This document shows positions 25,407-34,584 of a DNA stretch of 64,000 nucleotides, piece after piece. The stretch spans positions 1-64,000 of the forward strand of contig JAUYRZ010000029.1 in NCBI GenBank assembly GCA_030695565.1. Reading direction: 5' to 3'. The notes under the pieces were generated by a model that saw only the letters and a program-made list of their open reading frames with translations, did no database searches and was not told the DNA's origin. The first letter of the stretch is position 1, and each line of letters starts with the position of its first letter. Origin of the DNA: Archangium sp. (GTDB lineage: Bacteria > Myxococcota > Myxococcia > Myxococcales > Myxococcaceae). Made by a program: the position numbers and the translations under genes.

Positions 25407-27404
25407 GTGATCAGTTCGACGCCCTGGCGCTTCACGCTGCTCGGCTATAAGGCCGGCTTCGCGCAACCCTGGTTCCTCCTGGGAATCTTCGTGGCGCTGC
25501 TGCTCGGGGTGATCGCGATCGTGGTCTCCGTGCGCCGCAGCACCCGGCTCTCGAAGGCGGTGCCCAACCGGCTGGCCGACGTGCTCGCGCCGGGCGTCTC
25601 GGTGCTGCTGCCGTCACTGCAGAGCTCGGCCTACACGGTGGCGCTCGTCTTCTTCTCCCTCGCGCTCGCGCAGCCGCAGTGTGGTGAGAAAGCCGAAGTC
25701 GCCAAACGCCGCGGCATCGACGTGGTGGTGGCGCTCGATGCGTCGAAGTCGATGTACGCGCGTGACGTCACGCCTTCGCGACTGGAGCGCGCGAAGCTCG
25801 AGCTCACCTCGCTGCTCGACTCGCTCAAAGGCGACCGCGTGGGCCTGGTGGTCTTCGCCGGTGACGCGTTCATTCAGTGCCCGCTCACCTCCGACTACGC
25901 AGCGGCCAAGCTCTTTCTCCGCGCGGTCGACCCCGAGACGATGCCGCAAGGGGGCACCAACATCGGAGCAGCGCTGCTCCTCTCGCGCCAGGTGCTGGAG
26001 AACGCCGATCGCGGCGCGAAGGACCGGGTGGTGGTGCTGCTGTCGGACGGTGAAGACGTCACCGGCGACGTGGGTGAAGGCATCGACGGCCTCAAGGAGT
26101 TCGGCGCGCGCGTGCTGGCCATCGGCATCGGCAGCGACTCCGGTGAGCCGATCCCCATCCTCAACAAGGGCGGCGATGTCGTCGGCTACAAGAAGACCGA
26201 AGACGGCGTGACGGTGATCAGCCGACTCGATCGCGCGGGCCTCACCCGCATCGCGTCAGCCACCGGCGGCGAGTTCTTCTACCAACCCCGCGGCGTGGCC
26301 ATGGGCGAGGTCGTGAAGATCATCGACACGCTGCAGAAGAGCGAGCTCGAGAGCCGCGTCACCATGAAGTACGGCGAGTCGTACCAACCGTTCCTCGCCA
26401 TCGGCATCGCCTTCTTGATCCTCGGCATGCTCATTCTGCCTTCGTGGCGCCGGAAGGCCTCGAAGCTCGCGGTGTTGATGGTCGCGCTGCTCGCAGGTCA
26501 GTCGCAGGCCGCGGGACCGCTGGAAAAGAATCACCCCGAGATCGAGCTCGGCACCCAGGCCTACGAAGCGCAGAAGTTCGAAGAGGCGCTCACCCACTAC
26601 GACGCCGCCTTGAAGGACAAGCCGTCTGATCCGCGCGTGCAATACAACCGCGGCCTCGCGCTCCATAAACTCGGCCGCAACGACGAGGCGAAGTCGGCCT
26701 TCCAGTCGGCGCTCGATCTCGATCGAGCCGGAGAGCTGGCCTCGAAGCTCCACTACAACCTCGGCAACGTCGCCGCGGCCACCGGAGACAAGCAGCAGGC
26801 CGTGAAGGAATACCGCGCCGCGCTGCGCAGGAACCCCGAAGACGAGCTCGCGCGCCACAACATGGAGGTGCTGCTCAAGAACCTCCCGCCCGAAAAATCG
26901 AAGGGCAGCGACGGCGGTACCCCCGATGGTGGCGGCCACGACGGCGGCAAGCCCGACGCAGGCCAGGACGGCGGCGTCACCGATGGTGGTTCAGACGCGG
27001 GCCGCCCTGACGGTGGCAAGCCGGATGGCGGGGATGGTGATGCGGGCCCCAGCGACGCCGGTGCCGATGGTGGAACCGACGGAGGCGACGGCCAGGGCGA
27101 CGGTGGCCAGGGTGATGGCGGCTCAGGCGACGGCGGTCAGGGCGAGAAGGAAGAGAAAGGCGATGGCGGCAGTTCCGACCAGGCCGAGCCCGGAGATGGG
27201 GGCGCCGACGGCGGCAATGAAGAGCAGGATGGCGGCGCCGCGCAGGAAGGGAAGCCTCAGCTCCTCCCCGATGGCGGCATTGACGTGAGCCGCAAGGACG
27301 CCGAAAAACTGCTCGACTCGCTCAAGAGCAACGAGAAGAACCTTCAGCTGTGGCGTTTCAAACAGAAGACTCCGAAGAGTGAACCCAATGGCAAGGACTG
27401 GTAG
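25407..27404 (+). CDS. batB: BatB-BatC fusion: membrane VWA protein with TPR and acidic tail
   Basis: 665 aa from GTG 25407. Two N-terminal transmembrane helices precede a VWA domain (about 100-320) with Asp111-x-Ser113-x-Ser115 (ALDASKSMY) and LLSDGEDVTGD. A transmembrane helix follows (FLAIGIAFLILGMLILPSW), a second signal-like hydrophobic stretch (LAVLMVALLAGQSQAA), then TPR-type helices (about 375-495: GTQAYEAQKFEEALTHYDAA, NRGLALHKLGRNDEAKSAF). A Gly/Asp-rich low-complexity segment (repeated DGG) leads to a basic C-terminal helix. In many bacteria BatB and BatC are separate; the internal signal-like segment marks the join. It overlaps batD by 17 bp. Confidence 0.83.
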   Translation: MISSTPWRFTLLGYKAGFAQPWFLLGIFVALLLGVIAIVVSVRRSTRLSKAVPNRLADVLAPGVSVLLPSLQSSAYTVALVFFSLALAQPQCGEKAEVAKRRGIDVVVALDASKSMYARDVTPSRLERAKLELTSLLDSLKGDRVGLVVFAGDAFIQCPLTSDYAAAKLFLRAVDPETMPQGGTNIGAALLLSRQVLENADRGAKDRVVVLLSDGEDVTGDVGEGIDGLKEFGARVLAIGIGSDSGEPIPILNKGGDVVGYKKTEDGVTVISRLDRAGLTRIASATGGEFFYQPRGVAMGEVVKIIDTLQKSELESRVTMKYGESYQPFLAIGIAFLILGMLILPSWRRKASKLAVLMVALLAGQSQAAGPLEKNHPEIELGTQAYEAQKFEEALTHYDAALKDKPSDPRVQYNRGLALHKLGRNDEAKSAFQSALDLDRAGELASKLHYNLGNVAAATGDKQQAVKEYRAALRRNPEDELARHNMEVLLKNLPPEKSKGSDGGTPDGGGHDGGKPDAGQDGGVTDGGSDAGRPDGGKPDGGDGDAGPSDAGADGGTDGGDGQGDGGQGDGGSGDGGQGEKEEKGDGGSSDQAEPGDGGADGGNEEQDGGAAQEGKPQLLPDGGIDVSRKDAEKLLDSLKSNEKNLQLWRFKQKTPKSEPNGKDW

Positions 27405-29247
27405 CGCCCTCTTTGTCGCCCTCTTCCTCGCTGCGGCCCCTGCGGTAGCGGCGGAGATCGAGGTCACCATGCAGGCCGACCGCGAGAAGGTCGGCACTGA
27501 AGACACGTTCCGTCTGGAGATCGTGGTGGCCAACGCACCGGAGAGCTCGGTGCTGCAGCTCCCCGTGGCGGAAGACTTCGAAGTGCTCGGCCGCAGCCAG
27601 TCGACGCAGATGAGCTACTCGCTGGGGCCGGGTGGAGCCGGGGTGATCACCCAGGTGCAGAAGCACACGCTCACCATGCGCGCCAATCGCACCGGCCACC
27701 TCACCATTCCCGCGGCCGCGGTGCAGACCGCCTCGAAGCTCTACAAGACGAGGCCGGTGAGCATCGAGGTGGTGCGCGGCCGGCTCGCGCCCGATCGCAC
27801 GGTGAGGCGGCAACCTCCGACCAACCCGTTCGGCTTTCCCGGCGGTCTTCCGCCCGGGTTCGGCGGCATGGATGACGACGGCGATCCGCTCGGTGGCCAG
27901 CCAAGGCTCGACGATGAACCGGCGGTTCCGCGCGGTGACTCCGATCTCTTCTTGCGCATGTCGCTCGACAAGAGCGAGGCCTACGTGGGCGAGCAGGTGA
28001 TGGTGAACATCCACCTCTACTCGCGGGTCGACCTCTCCTCCGTCGACACCGTGACCGCGCCCAAGCTCGATGGCTTCTTGAGCCTCGACTTCAAGACGCC
28101 CAGCCAGCTCACCTCGGAGCAGCGCCTCATCGGCGGCGTGCCCTACCGCGAGTACCTGCTGCGCCAGCGCGCCGTCTTCCCGCTCAAGGCCGGCACCGTC
28201 ACCATCGAGGCGCCCGAAGCCGACATCACCACCGGCATCTTCTACGCAGGCCGCCGCGTTCACCGCAAAGGCAACGAGAGCAAGCTGGTGGTGCGCCCCC
28301 TGCCGCCCGGTCCCTCCACCACGTTGGTGGGGCGCTGGCGTCTTTCGCGCGAGGTCTCGCAGACCGAAGTGGCGCTGGGCGAGCCGGTGCAGGTGAAGTT
28401 CATCTTCGAAGGCCGCGGCAACCTGCAGACCATTCCCATGCCCGCGCTCGGGGCCCCGGCCGCCTTCAAGGTGTTCGACCCGGAGACCAACGACCAGGCC
28501 AAGAACACCAGGACGCACGTCGGCGGTACGCGGGTGATCGAGTTCACGCTGGTGCCGCAGCAGACGGGCACTTTCGTGCTGCCCGCGCTGAGCGTTCCGT
28601 ACTTCGATCCCGAAGGCCGCAAGTACGAAGACCTGCGCGTCGATGAGATCACCATCACCGTGAAGCCCGGCGTGGGCGGGGCGACGGCCGGGCCCAACCT
28701 CAGCGCGACCACAGGCCTCGACGGCCCCAAGAATCAGCTGATCGCCGGCGGCCTCAAGTCGTTGCGCCACACCGCGCGGTTCTCAGCGCCCCGCGCTGCG
28801 CTCACCACCCGCCCGTGGTTTCTCCCGTTGGCGGTCGCGCCCTTCGCCTTCACCCTGCTCGCCGGCGCGTTCTTCTTCGCACGCGGCGCCCTGGGCTCTG
28901 AGTCGGCCGAGTCGATCAAGCAGAAGCAGGCCCGCGCGGCCCGGAAGCGCCTGGCTGCCGCGGAGAAGCTGCTCAGCAAGGGCTCCACGCCCGAGTTCTA
29001 CGCCGAGGTCGAACGCGCGCTCACCAGCTTCATGAGCGCCCGCCTGGGAACGCCGGTCAGCGGCCTGGCCCGGGGCGAGTTGGTGACCAGGCTCACGGAA
29101 GCCGGCATCGCCGAAGCCGATCGCGCGCGCATCATCGCGGTGCTCGAGACCTGCGACATGGGCCGTTACGCGCCGGGCATGGGCGAGGCGGCAGCGAGAA
29201 GGCGCACCATGACGGAAGCGGCCGCGGCGATGGAGGGCTGGTCATGA
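27388..29247 (+). CDS. batD: BatD-like exported protein
   Basis: 619 aa. The ATG at 27388 is chosen over a GTG at 27379 because a clean signal peptide follows (SALFVALFLAAAPAVAA). The exported part carries three tandem beta-sandwich repeats (ADREKVGTEDTFRLEIVV, DKSEAYVGEQVMVNIHLY, TEVALGEPVQVKFIFEG), the hallmark of BatD, with a Pro/Gly-rich insert at about 140-185. One transmembrane helix (FLPLAVAPFAFTLLAGAFFF, about 485-505) and a cytoplasmic helical tail with SRP-independent-looking charge follow. It overlaps batB at its start and batE at its end, so the genes are translationally coupled. Confidence 0.83.
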   Translation: MARTGSALFVALFLAAAPAVAAEIEVTMQADREKVGTEDTFRLEIVVANAPESSVLQLPVAEDFEVLGRSQSTQMSYSLGPGGAGVITQVQKHTLTMRANRTGHLTIPAAAVQTASKLYKTRPVSIEVVRGRLAPDRTVRRQPPTNPFGFPGGLPPGFGGMDDDGDPLGGQPRLDDEPAVPRGDSDLFLRMSLDKSEAYVGEQVMVNIHLYSRVDLSSVDTVTAPKLDGFLSLDFKTPSQLTSEQRLIGGVPYREYLLRQRAVFPLKAGTVTIEAPEADITTGIFYAGRRVHRKGNESKLVVRPLPPGPSTTLVGRWRLSREVSQTEVALGEPVQVKFIFEGRGNLQTIPMPALGAPAAFKVFDPETNDQAKNTRTHVGGTRVIEFTLVPQQTGTFVLPALSVPYFDPEGRKYEDLRVDEITITVKPGVGGATAGPNLSATTGLDGPKNQLIAGGLKSLRHTARFSAPRAALTTRPWFLPLAVAPFAFTLLAGAFFFARGALGSESAESIKQKQARAARKRLAAAEKLLSKGSTPEFYAEVERALTSFMSARLGTPVSGLARGELVTRLTEAGIAEADRARIIAVLETCDMGRYAPGMGEAAARRRTMTEAAAAMEGWS

Positions 29248-29965
29248 TCGCGCTCGTGCTCGCCCTCACCCTCGCGCAGTACACGCCGCAAGAATCGCAG
29301 GCGCTCTTCGTCGAGGGCAACGACGCTTATTACAAGGGTGACTACGCTGGCGCGAAGGAGCGCTACGAGAAGCTGCTCCAGGCAGGTTTCGGCGGCCCCG
29401 ACGTGCTGTTCAACCTCGGCACCACGCACCTGGCCGCGGGCGAGCTGGGCCCCGCCATCCTGTATCTGGAGCGCGCCCATCGCCTCTCCGATGACGACGA
29501 CATCGGCGCCAACCTCGCCGTGGCCCGGCAGCGTCAGGTGGATCAAGTCGTGGGCGAAGAAGGCTCGGTGCCCTTCACCCAGCGCCTGGCGGAGGCGACC
29601 GACGAGCGCATCGTGGGCATCGCCTTCTTGATCGTCTGGTGGCTGGGTTTCGCGCTGCTGTGGTTCACCGCGCGCTCCAGCTCACGCGTGGTGCTGGGCC
29701 TCATCACCGCGCTCTTTCTCGTGGTGGGCGCAGGCCTGGGCGGAACGCTCGCCGTTCACGAGTGGGTGCAGGACACCGTCATCGAAGCGGTGGTGATGCC
29801 GGAAGCCGCCAAGGTGCGCGAGTACCCGGGCGAGACGGCCAAGGTGTCGTTTGAAGTGCACGCAGGTCTCAAGCTCCGCATCATGGAGACCTCCGGCCGC
29901 TACGTGCGCGTTCGCTTGCCCAACGCCCTCGAAGGGTGGACCGAGAAGGAAGGGTTGGTTTCGTT

Positions 29966-29969
<4 letters not shown>
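29244..29969 (+). CDS. batE: BatE-like TPR/SH3 membrane protein
   Basis: 241 aa. A short signal (ALVLALTLAQ) is followed by TPR-type helices (about 15-95: ALFVEGNDAYYKGDYAGAKERYEKLL, then VLFNLGTTHLAAGELGPAI). Two transmembrane helices follow (about 125-170) and then a bacterial SH3-like domain (about 185-240: VREYPGETAKVSFEVHAGLKLRI..VRVRLPN..GW). The TPR-TM-SH3 plan and last position match BatE. Start ATG 29244 overlaps the batD stop by four bases. Confidence 0.82.
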
Positions 29970-30667
<698 letters not shown>

Positions 30668-30716
30668 CTCGTTGCGCCAGCGCGCGCGCTTCCTGTAAGA
30701 GGAAATGGTCCCGGGG

Positions 30717-30734
30717 GGGTTCTGCAAGGAACCC
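30717..30734 (+). promoter_or_regulatory. Hairpin enclosing the Shine-Dalgarno of the STAS-like gene
   Basis: GGGTTC-TGCAAG-GAACCC forms a 6-bp stem whose loop and 3' arm hold AAGGA, the apparent ribosome-binding site of the GTG start at 30739. Folding could limit translation of that gene relative to the ABC genes on either side. Confidence 0.4.
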
Positions 30735-30738
30735 AAAA

Positions 30739-31101
30739 GTGGTCCGCATCTCGCCTGACGTCGGTCGAAACAGAATCATCATCACCCTCTCGGGAGCGCC
30801 CTCCTCGGCGCAAGCCCTCGCCAGCGAACGCGAGCTGAGGGATGCGCTCTCGAGGCTCCGGGCTCCGGTCGACGTGCTCTCCGACATTCGGGAGCTGGAG
30901 ACCATGGAGGCCTTCCTGCCCGAGGACTTCCGCCGTCTGGGCGAGATCCTCCGCGCGTTCGGCGTGAGGAAGACCGTTCGGGTGGTGGGCAAACGCGCTC
31001 AGGCCGCCGTGCAGATGGAGCGGCTCTCGCGCCGCCTCACCAGCCACACCGCCCATCTGGCCTTTTCTCTCGACGAAGCCGAGCAGGTCTTCGGGAAGTA
31101 G
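30739..31101 (+). CDS. STAS/SpoIIAA-like small protein between ABC subunits
   Basis: 120 aa from GTG 30739 (AAGGA 8 nt upstream). The pattern of a short N-terminal strand pair (NRIIITLSG), helix (SERELRDALSRLR), strand (VDVLSDIRELE), helix (DFRRLGEILRAFGV) and strand (KTVRVVGK) fits the STAS/SpoIIAA-like fold. No clear phosphorylatable Ser is evident, so a partner-switch role is not supported. It is inserted between the ATPase and the permease, where it may tune the transporter. The family call is by pattern only. Confidence 0.45.
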   Translation: MVRISPDVGRNRIIITLSGAPSSAQALASERELRDALSRLRAPVDVLSDIRELETMEAFLPEDFRRLGEILRAFGVRKTVRVVGKRAQAAVQMERLSRRLTSHTAHLAFSLDEAEQVFGK

Positions 31102-31146
31102 TTTTCGCCGCCCCGGCCCGGGCCTGCCGTTAAGGTGCGCGCGCCC

Positions 31147-33711
31147 ATGTGGTCCCTGATTCGCCTCATCTCGCTGCGGCACGTCCTGGGTTCGCCGTTG
31201 CGCGCCCTGCTCACCCTGGTCGGCGTCGCGGTGGGCGTGGCCACCCTGGTGGGCATCGCGGCCATCAACCGCTCGGTGATGGAGGCGTTCCGCTCGACCA
31301 TCGACACGGTGGCCGGCAAAGCCGATCTCACGGTGGCCGCTGAGACCTCGGGCTTCCCTGAAGAGCTGCTCGAGACCGTGCGCGCCGTGCCTGGCGTGCT
31401 GCACGCGTCGGGCGGCATCTCGGTGGTCGCGCCCGTGAAAGACGCACCCGGCGAGAGCATGTACGTGCTCGGCGTCGACCTGCTCGATGACGGCTTCTTC
31501 CGCACCTACGAAGGCGTGGACACCGACGTCGGCAAGCTGGCGGACGATCTGGAGTTCCTCAACTCGACGGATCGCGTGCTGGTCACCGACACCTACGCGA
31601 CCGCGCACGGCCTCGAGACGGGTGATGCGATTCACCTGGTCACGCCCGATGGTGAGAAGCCCTTCATCATTCACGGGCTGCTGAAAGAGACGGGGCCACT
31701 CAAGGCCTTCGGTGGCTCGGTGGCGGTGATGTTCTTCGGGAGCTTGCAGGAGGCGTTCTCCAAGGGCCGCACGCTCACGCGCATCGACGTGGCCATCGAC
31801 GCGAAGGTGGGGCTCGAGGGCATGAAGGAGCGCCTGCAGAAGGCGGTGGGTTCGAACATCGAAGTGGAGTCACCCGATCGCCGCGGCCAGGCCGTGCAGA
31901 CGATGGTGCGCAGCTTTCAGCTGGGCCTCAACCTCGGCTCGGGCGTGGCGCTGCTGGTCGGCGTCTTCCTCGTCTACAACACCGTGTCGATCAGCGTGGT
32001 GCAGCGCCGCCGTGAGATCGGCACCCTGCGCGCGCTGGGCGCGACCCGGCGGCGCATCCGCGCGCTGTTCGCGTTCGAGGCCGGCGTGTTCGGGCTGGTG
32101 GGCAGCGTGCTGGGCCTGCCGATGGGACTGCTGGTGGCGAAGCTGGCCATGAGCACCGTCTCCGACAGCATCTCGGAGATCTACGTGAAGGTGAACGCCA
32201 GGAGCGTCGAGCTGGGCGCCACCGAGCTGGCGGTCGGCCTGACCATGGGCATTCTCGGGAGCGTGCTGGCGGCGTTGCGGCCCTCGTGGGTCGCCTCGGC
32301 GGTGCAGCCGGTGGAAGCGCTTCGCAAAGACGCCGCCATCGGCGCAGGCGCGGTCGCGGTGAAGTCGTGGCCCACGTACCTCGGCATTCTGCTGCTGCTG
32401 GTGGCGTACCCGGTGACGCAGATCCCGCCTCCGTTGGAGAACTTTCCCATCGGTGGCTACGCGTCGATCTTCTTCATCTTGATGGGCGTCACGCTGCTCT
32501 CGCCGCTCGTGCTGCGCTGGCTCAACTATCCGTTCCGCGGGCCGGGTCAGTTTCTCTTCGGCATCTCGGGCCGGCTGGCCGCCGACAACTTCGCACGCGC
32601 TCCGGTGCGCACGTCGGTGCCCGTGGGCGCGATGAGCATCGGCGTCACCATGGCCGTCACCCTGGCCGCGTTCATCGGCAGCTTTCAGAAGAGCGCCGAC
32701 GAGTGGATCTCCCAGGCCATCCCCGCAGACCTGTTCGTCACCTCGTCGGCCAAGCTCGCGGGCGTGCAGAACCAGCCCATGCAGGCGGCCATCGGCGACG
32801 AGATTCGCGCCATCCCCAACGTGGAGGTGGTCGACCCGGTGCGCCTGCTCCAGCACGACGCGTTGGGGCTGCGCATCTTCGTCATCTCGCTCAACCAGGA
32901 GATCTATTCGAGCCGCGGCAAGCCGCTGATCCTCGAGGGCACCTTGCCCACGCCCGAGCAGCGTGAAGCGAACTTCGTGGTGCTCAGCGAGAACCTCGCG
33001 CGCCGCCGCAACCTCGGCGTGGGCAGCACCTTCCCCATGAAGACGCCCACCGGCGAGCACACGTACACGGTGGGGGCGATCATCATCGACTACACGTCGG
33101 ATCAGGGCTCGGTGATCCTCGACCGCACCATCTTCATGAAGCAGTTTCTCACCGACCAGGTCGACACCTTCCACGTGTACCTGCGCGATCGCGCGACGCT
33201 GGAGCAGACCCGCGCCGCCATCACCGCGAAGCTCGGCCAACGCTTCGATCTCTACGTGCTCTCGAACGTCGAGCTGCGTGACGAGGCGCGCAAGCTGCTC
33301 AGCAGCGCCTTCTCCATCACCTACGCGATGGAGGCGGTCGCCGTGGCGCTCGCGCTGCTGGGCATCATCAACACCCTGCTGGCGGCCGTGCTCGATCGCA
33401 CGCGCGAGATCGGCTTGCTCCGGGCGGTCGGCGCGGATCGAAAGCAGATCATCAAGCTCTTCGCGGGCGAGGCCTTCTTCATCGGGCTGACCGGCAGCCT
33501 CATCGGGGTGATGACAGGTGGGGTCGTCGGCTACATCGTGACGAAGATCGTCGGCGTGCAGGCCACCGGCTGGAATTTTCCGTTCTCCTACCCCTGGGCC
33601 ACCGCCGTGCAGATGGTGGTGGTCGCCACCCTGGCCGCCATCATCGCCGGCCTCTACCCCGCCCGCCGGGCAGCCCGCCTCGACGTCGTCGAAGCCCTTG
33701 CCTACGAGTAG
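31147..33711 (+). CDS. ABC transporter permease, FtsX/MacB type (two FtsX domains)
   Basis: 854 aa from ATG 31147. It has an N-terminal transmembrane helix (LRALLTLVGVAVGVATLVGI), a MacB-like periplasmic domain (about 45-250), and a first FtsX block of three helices (about 255-390, with VVQRRREIGTLRALGATRRRIRALF). A middle pair of helices (about 405-450), a second periplasmic region (about 500-720) and a second FtsX block (DRTREIGLLRAVGADRKQIIKLF) end near RRAARLDVVEAL. Ten-helix duplicated permeases of this kind work with LolD-like ATPases in the YbbP/DUF214-type family, moving lipoproteins, lipids or other substrates across the envelope. Its ATPase is at 29966. Confidence 0.88.
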   Translation: MWSLIRLISLRHVLGSPLRALLTLVGVAVGVATLVGIAAINRSVMEAFRSTIDTVAGKADLTVAAETSGFPEELLETVRAVPGVLHASGGISVVAPVKDAPGESMYVLGVDLLDDGFFRTYEGVDTDVGKLADDLEFLNSTDRVLVTDTYATAHGLETGDAIHLVTPDGEKPFIIHGLLKETGPLKAFGGSVAVMFFGSLQEAFSKGRTLTRIDVAIDAKVGLEGMKERLQKAVGSNIEVESPDRRGQAVQTMVRSFQLGLNLGSGVALLVGVFLVYNTVSISVVQRRREIGTLRALGATRRRIRALFAFEAGVFGLVGSVLGLPMGLLVAKLAMSTVSDSISEIYVKVNARSVELGATELAVGLTMGILGSVLAALRPSWVASAVQPVEALRKDAAIGAGAVAVKSWPTYLGILLLLVAYPVTQIPPPLENFPIGGYASIFFILMGVTLLSPLVLRWLNYPFRGPGQFLFGISGRLAADNFARAPVRTSVPVGAMSIGVTMAVTLAAFIGSFQKSADEWISQAIPADLFVTSSAKLAGVQNQPMQAAIGDEIRAIPNVEVVDPVRLLQHDALGLRIFVISLNQEIYSSRGKPLILEGTLPTPEQREANFVVLSENLARRRNLGVGSTFPMKTPTGEHTYTVGAIIIDYTSDQGSVILDRTIFMKQFLTDQVDTFHVYLRDRATLEQTRAAITAKLGQRFDLYVLSNVELRDEARKLLSSAFSITYAMEAVAVALALLGIINTLLAAVLDRTREIGLLRAVGADRKQIIKLFAGEAFFIGLTGSLIGVMTGGVVGYIVTKIVGVQATGWNFPFSYPWATAVQMVVVATLAAIIAGLYPARRAARLDVVEALAYE

Positions 33712-33729
33712 CGGTATGGTTCCCCCCTG

Positions 33730-34134
33730 ATGGCCGGCTCTTTCCGCATCCTGGTGGTCGAAGACGAGCCGGTGATCCGCGAGCTGGTCCGCAGCCTGCT
33801 GACCGAAACCGACTGCGAAGTGGAGACCGCTTCGCACGCCGCCGACGGGCTCAAGCTGGCCAAGACGCAGACGTTCGATCTGGTGTTGCTCGACGTGGTG
33901 TTGCCGCCGGTGGGCAGCATTCAGCTCGACGGCATCGCGGTGTGCCGCATGCTGCGCGCGGATCCCCGAACGGCGAAGACGCCGATCTACATGCTGACCG
34001 CGAAGGCGAAGAAGTCAGACGTGGAGACCGCGATGAAGGCCGGAGCCAACGGGTACATCCACAAGCCCTTCCGGGGCGCCGAGCTGATGGATCTGGTGTC
34101 TCAGCTCAAGGCGCGCGCCGCGGCAGCGGGCTGA
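33730..34134 (+). CDS. Stand-alone response regulator receiver protein
   Basis: 134 aa, a single REC domain with no output domain. The acidic pocket is Glu11/Asp12 (VVEDEP), the phospho-acceptor is Asp55 (LVLLDVVLP), the switch Thr is Thr90 (YMLTAKAK) and the Lys is Lys112 (YIHKPF). A small insert (VGSIQLDG) follows the acceptor strand. Such receivers act as phosphotransfer relays or protein-interaction switches. There is no kinase nearby. ATG 33730 has no obvious Shine-Dalgarno, and it begins 18 bp after the permease stop. Confidence 0.9.
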   Translation: MAGSFRILVVEDEPVIRELVRSLLTETDCEVETASHAADGLKLAKTQTFDLVLLDVVLPPVGSIQLDGIAVCRMLRADPRTAKTPIYMLTAKAKKSDVETAMKAGANGYIHKPFRGAELMDLVSQLKARAAAAG

Positions 34135-34137
34135 AAG

Positions 34138-34464
34138 TCACTTGAGGCGCGGGTGAAGGAAACGCGCCAACGCGAACATGTCATCCCAATCGAGCTGATC
34201 GAACTCGAGCGCGAGCTCTTCTTCGCCACGGCGGCGCACCGTCGCACCGGTGACGATCTCGCGATCACCCGGAATGGGAATGCTCAGCGTCATGCGATCG
34301 TCGGCGCTGCCGAAGTCACCGATGAGCTTGAGACCGGCCATCGACAGGTCGGTCGCCTTCGCCACCACGGCACGGCCGCCCGTGAAGAGCTTCACCATGA
34401 AGCCGGCGTCGACGCGGGGATGAAAGCGGGTGGGCATCGGGGACTGCGCGGTAACGGTGAGCAT
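34138..34464 (-). CDS. PilZ-domain protein
   Basis: 108 aa; GGAG lies 8-9 nt upstream of ATG 34464. It shows the N-terminal basic RxxxR-type motif (TRFHPRVD) and the DxSxxG motif (DLSMAGLKL) that together bind cyclic di-GMP in PilZ domains, then a beta-barrel and a C-terminal helix (DMFALARFLHPRL). It is a single-domain c-di-GMP effector with unknown partner. It is convergent with the response regulator, with 3 bp between the stop codons. Confidence 0.82.
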   Translation of the reverse strand: MLTVTAQSPMPTRFHPRVDAGFMVKLFTGGRAVVAKATDLSMAGLKLIGDFGSADDRMTLSIPIPGDREIVTGATVRRRGEEELALEFDQLDWDDMFALARFLHPRLK

Positions 34465-34584
34465 GGGAACGGTCTCCAAAGGGTGAGCTGCGCTACAGAC
34501 CGGCACCAGTGTTGATCACGATGTTGCACCCGCAAGTTATTGGCGCTGGCCCAGGAGCACGATGAGCGCAACCATCGAGATCTC

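Noticed and set aside
31870-33837. 655-codon minus-strand frame opposite the FtsX-type permease
   Set aside because: Asp/His/Arg/Gln-rich composition and overlap with a clear permease.
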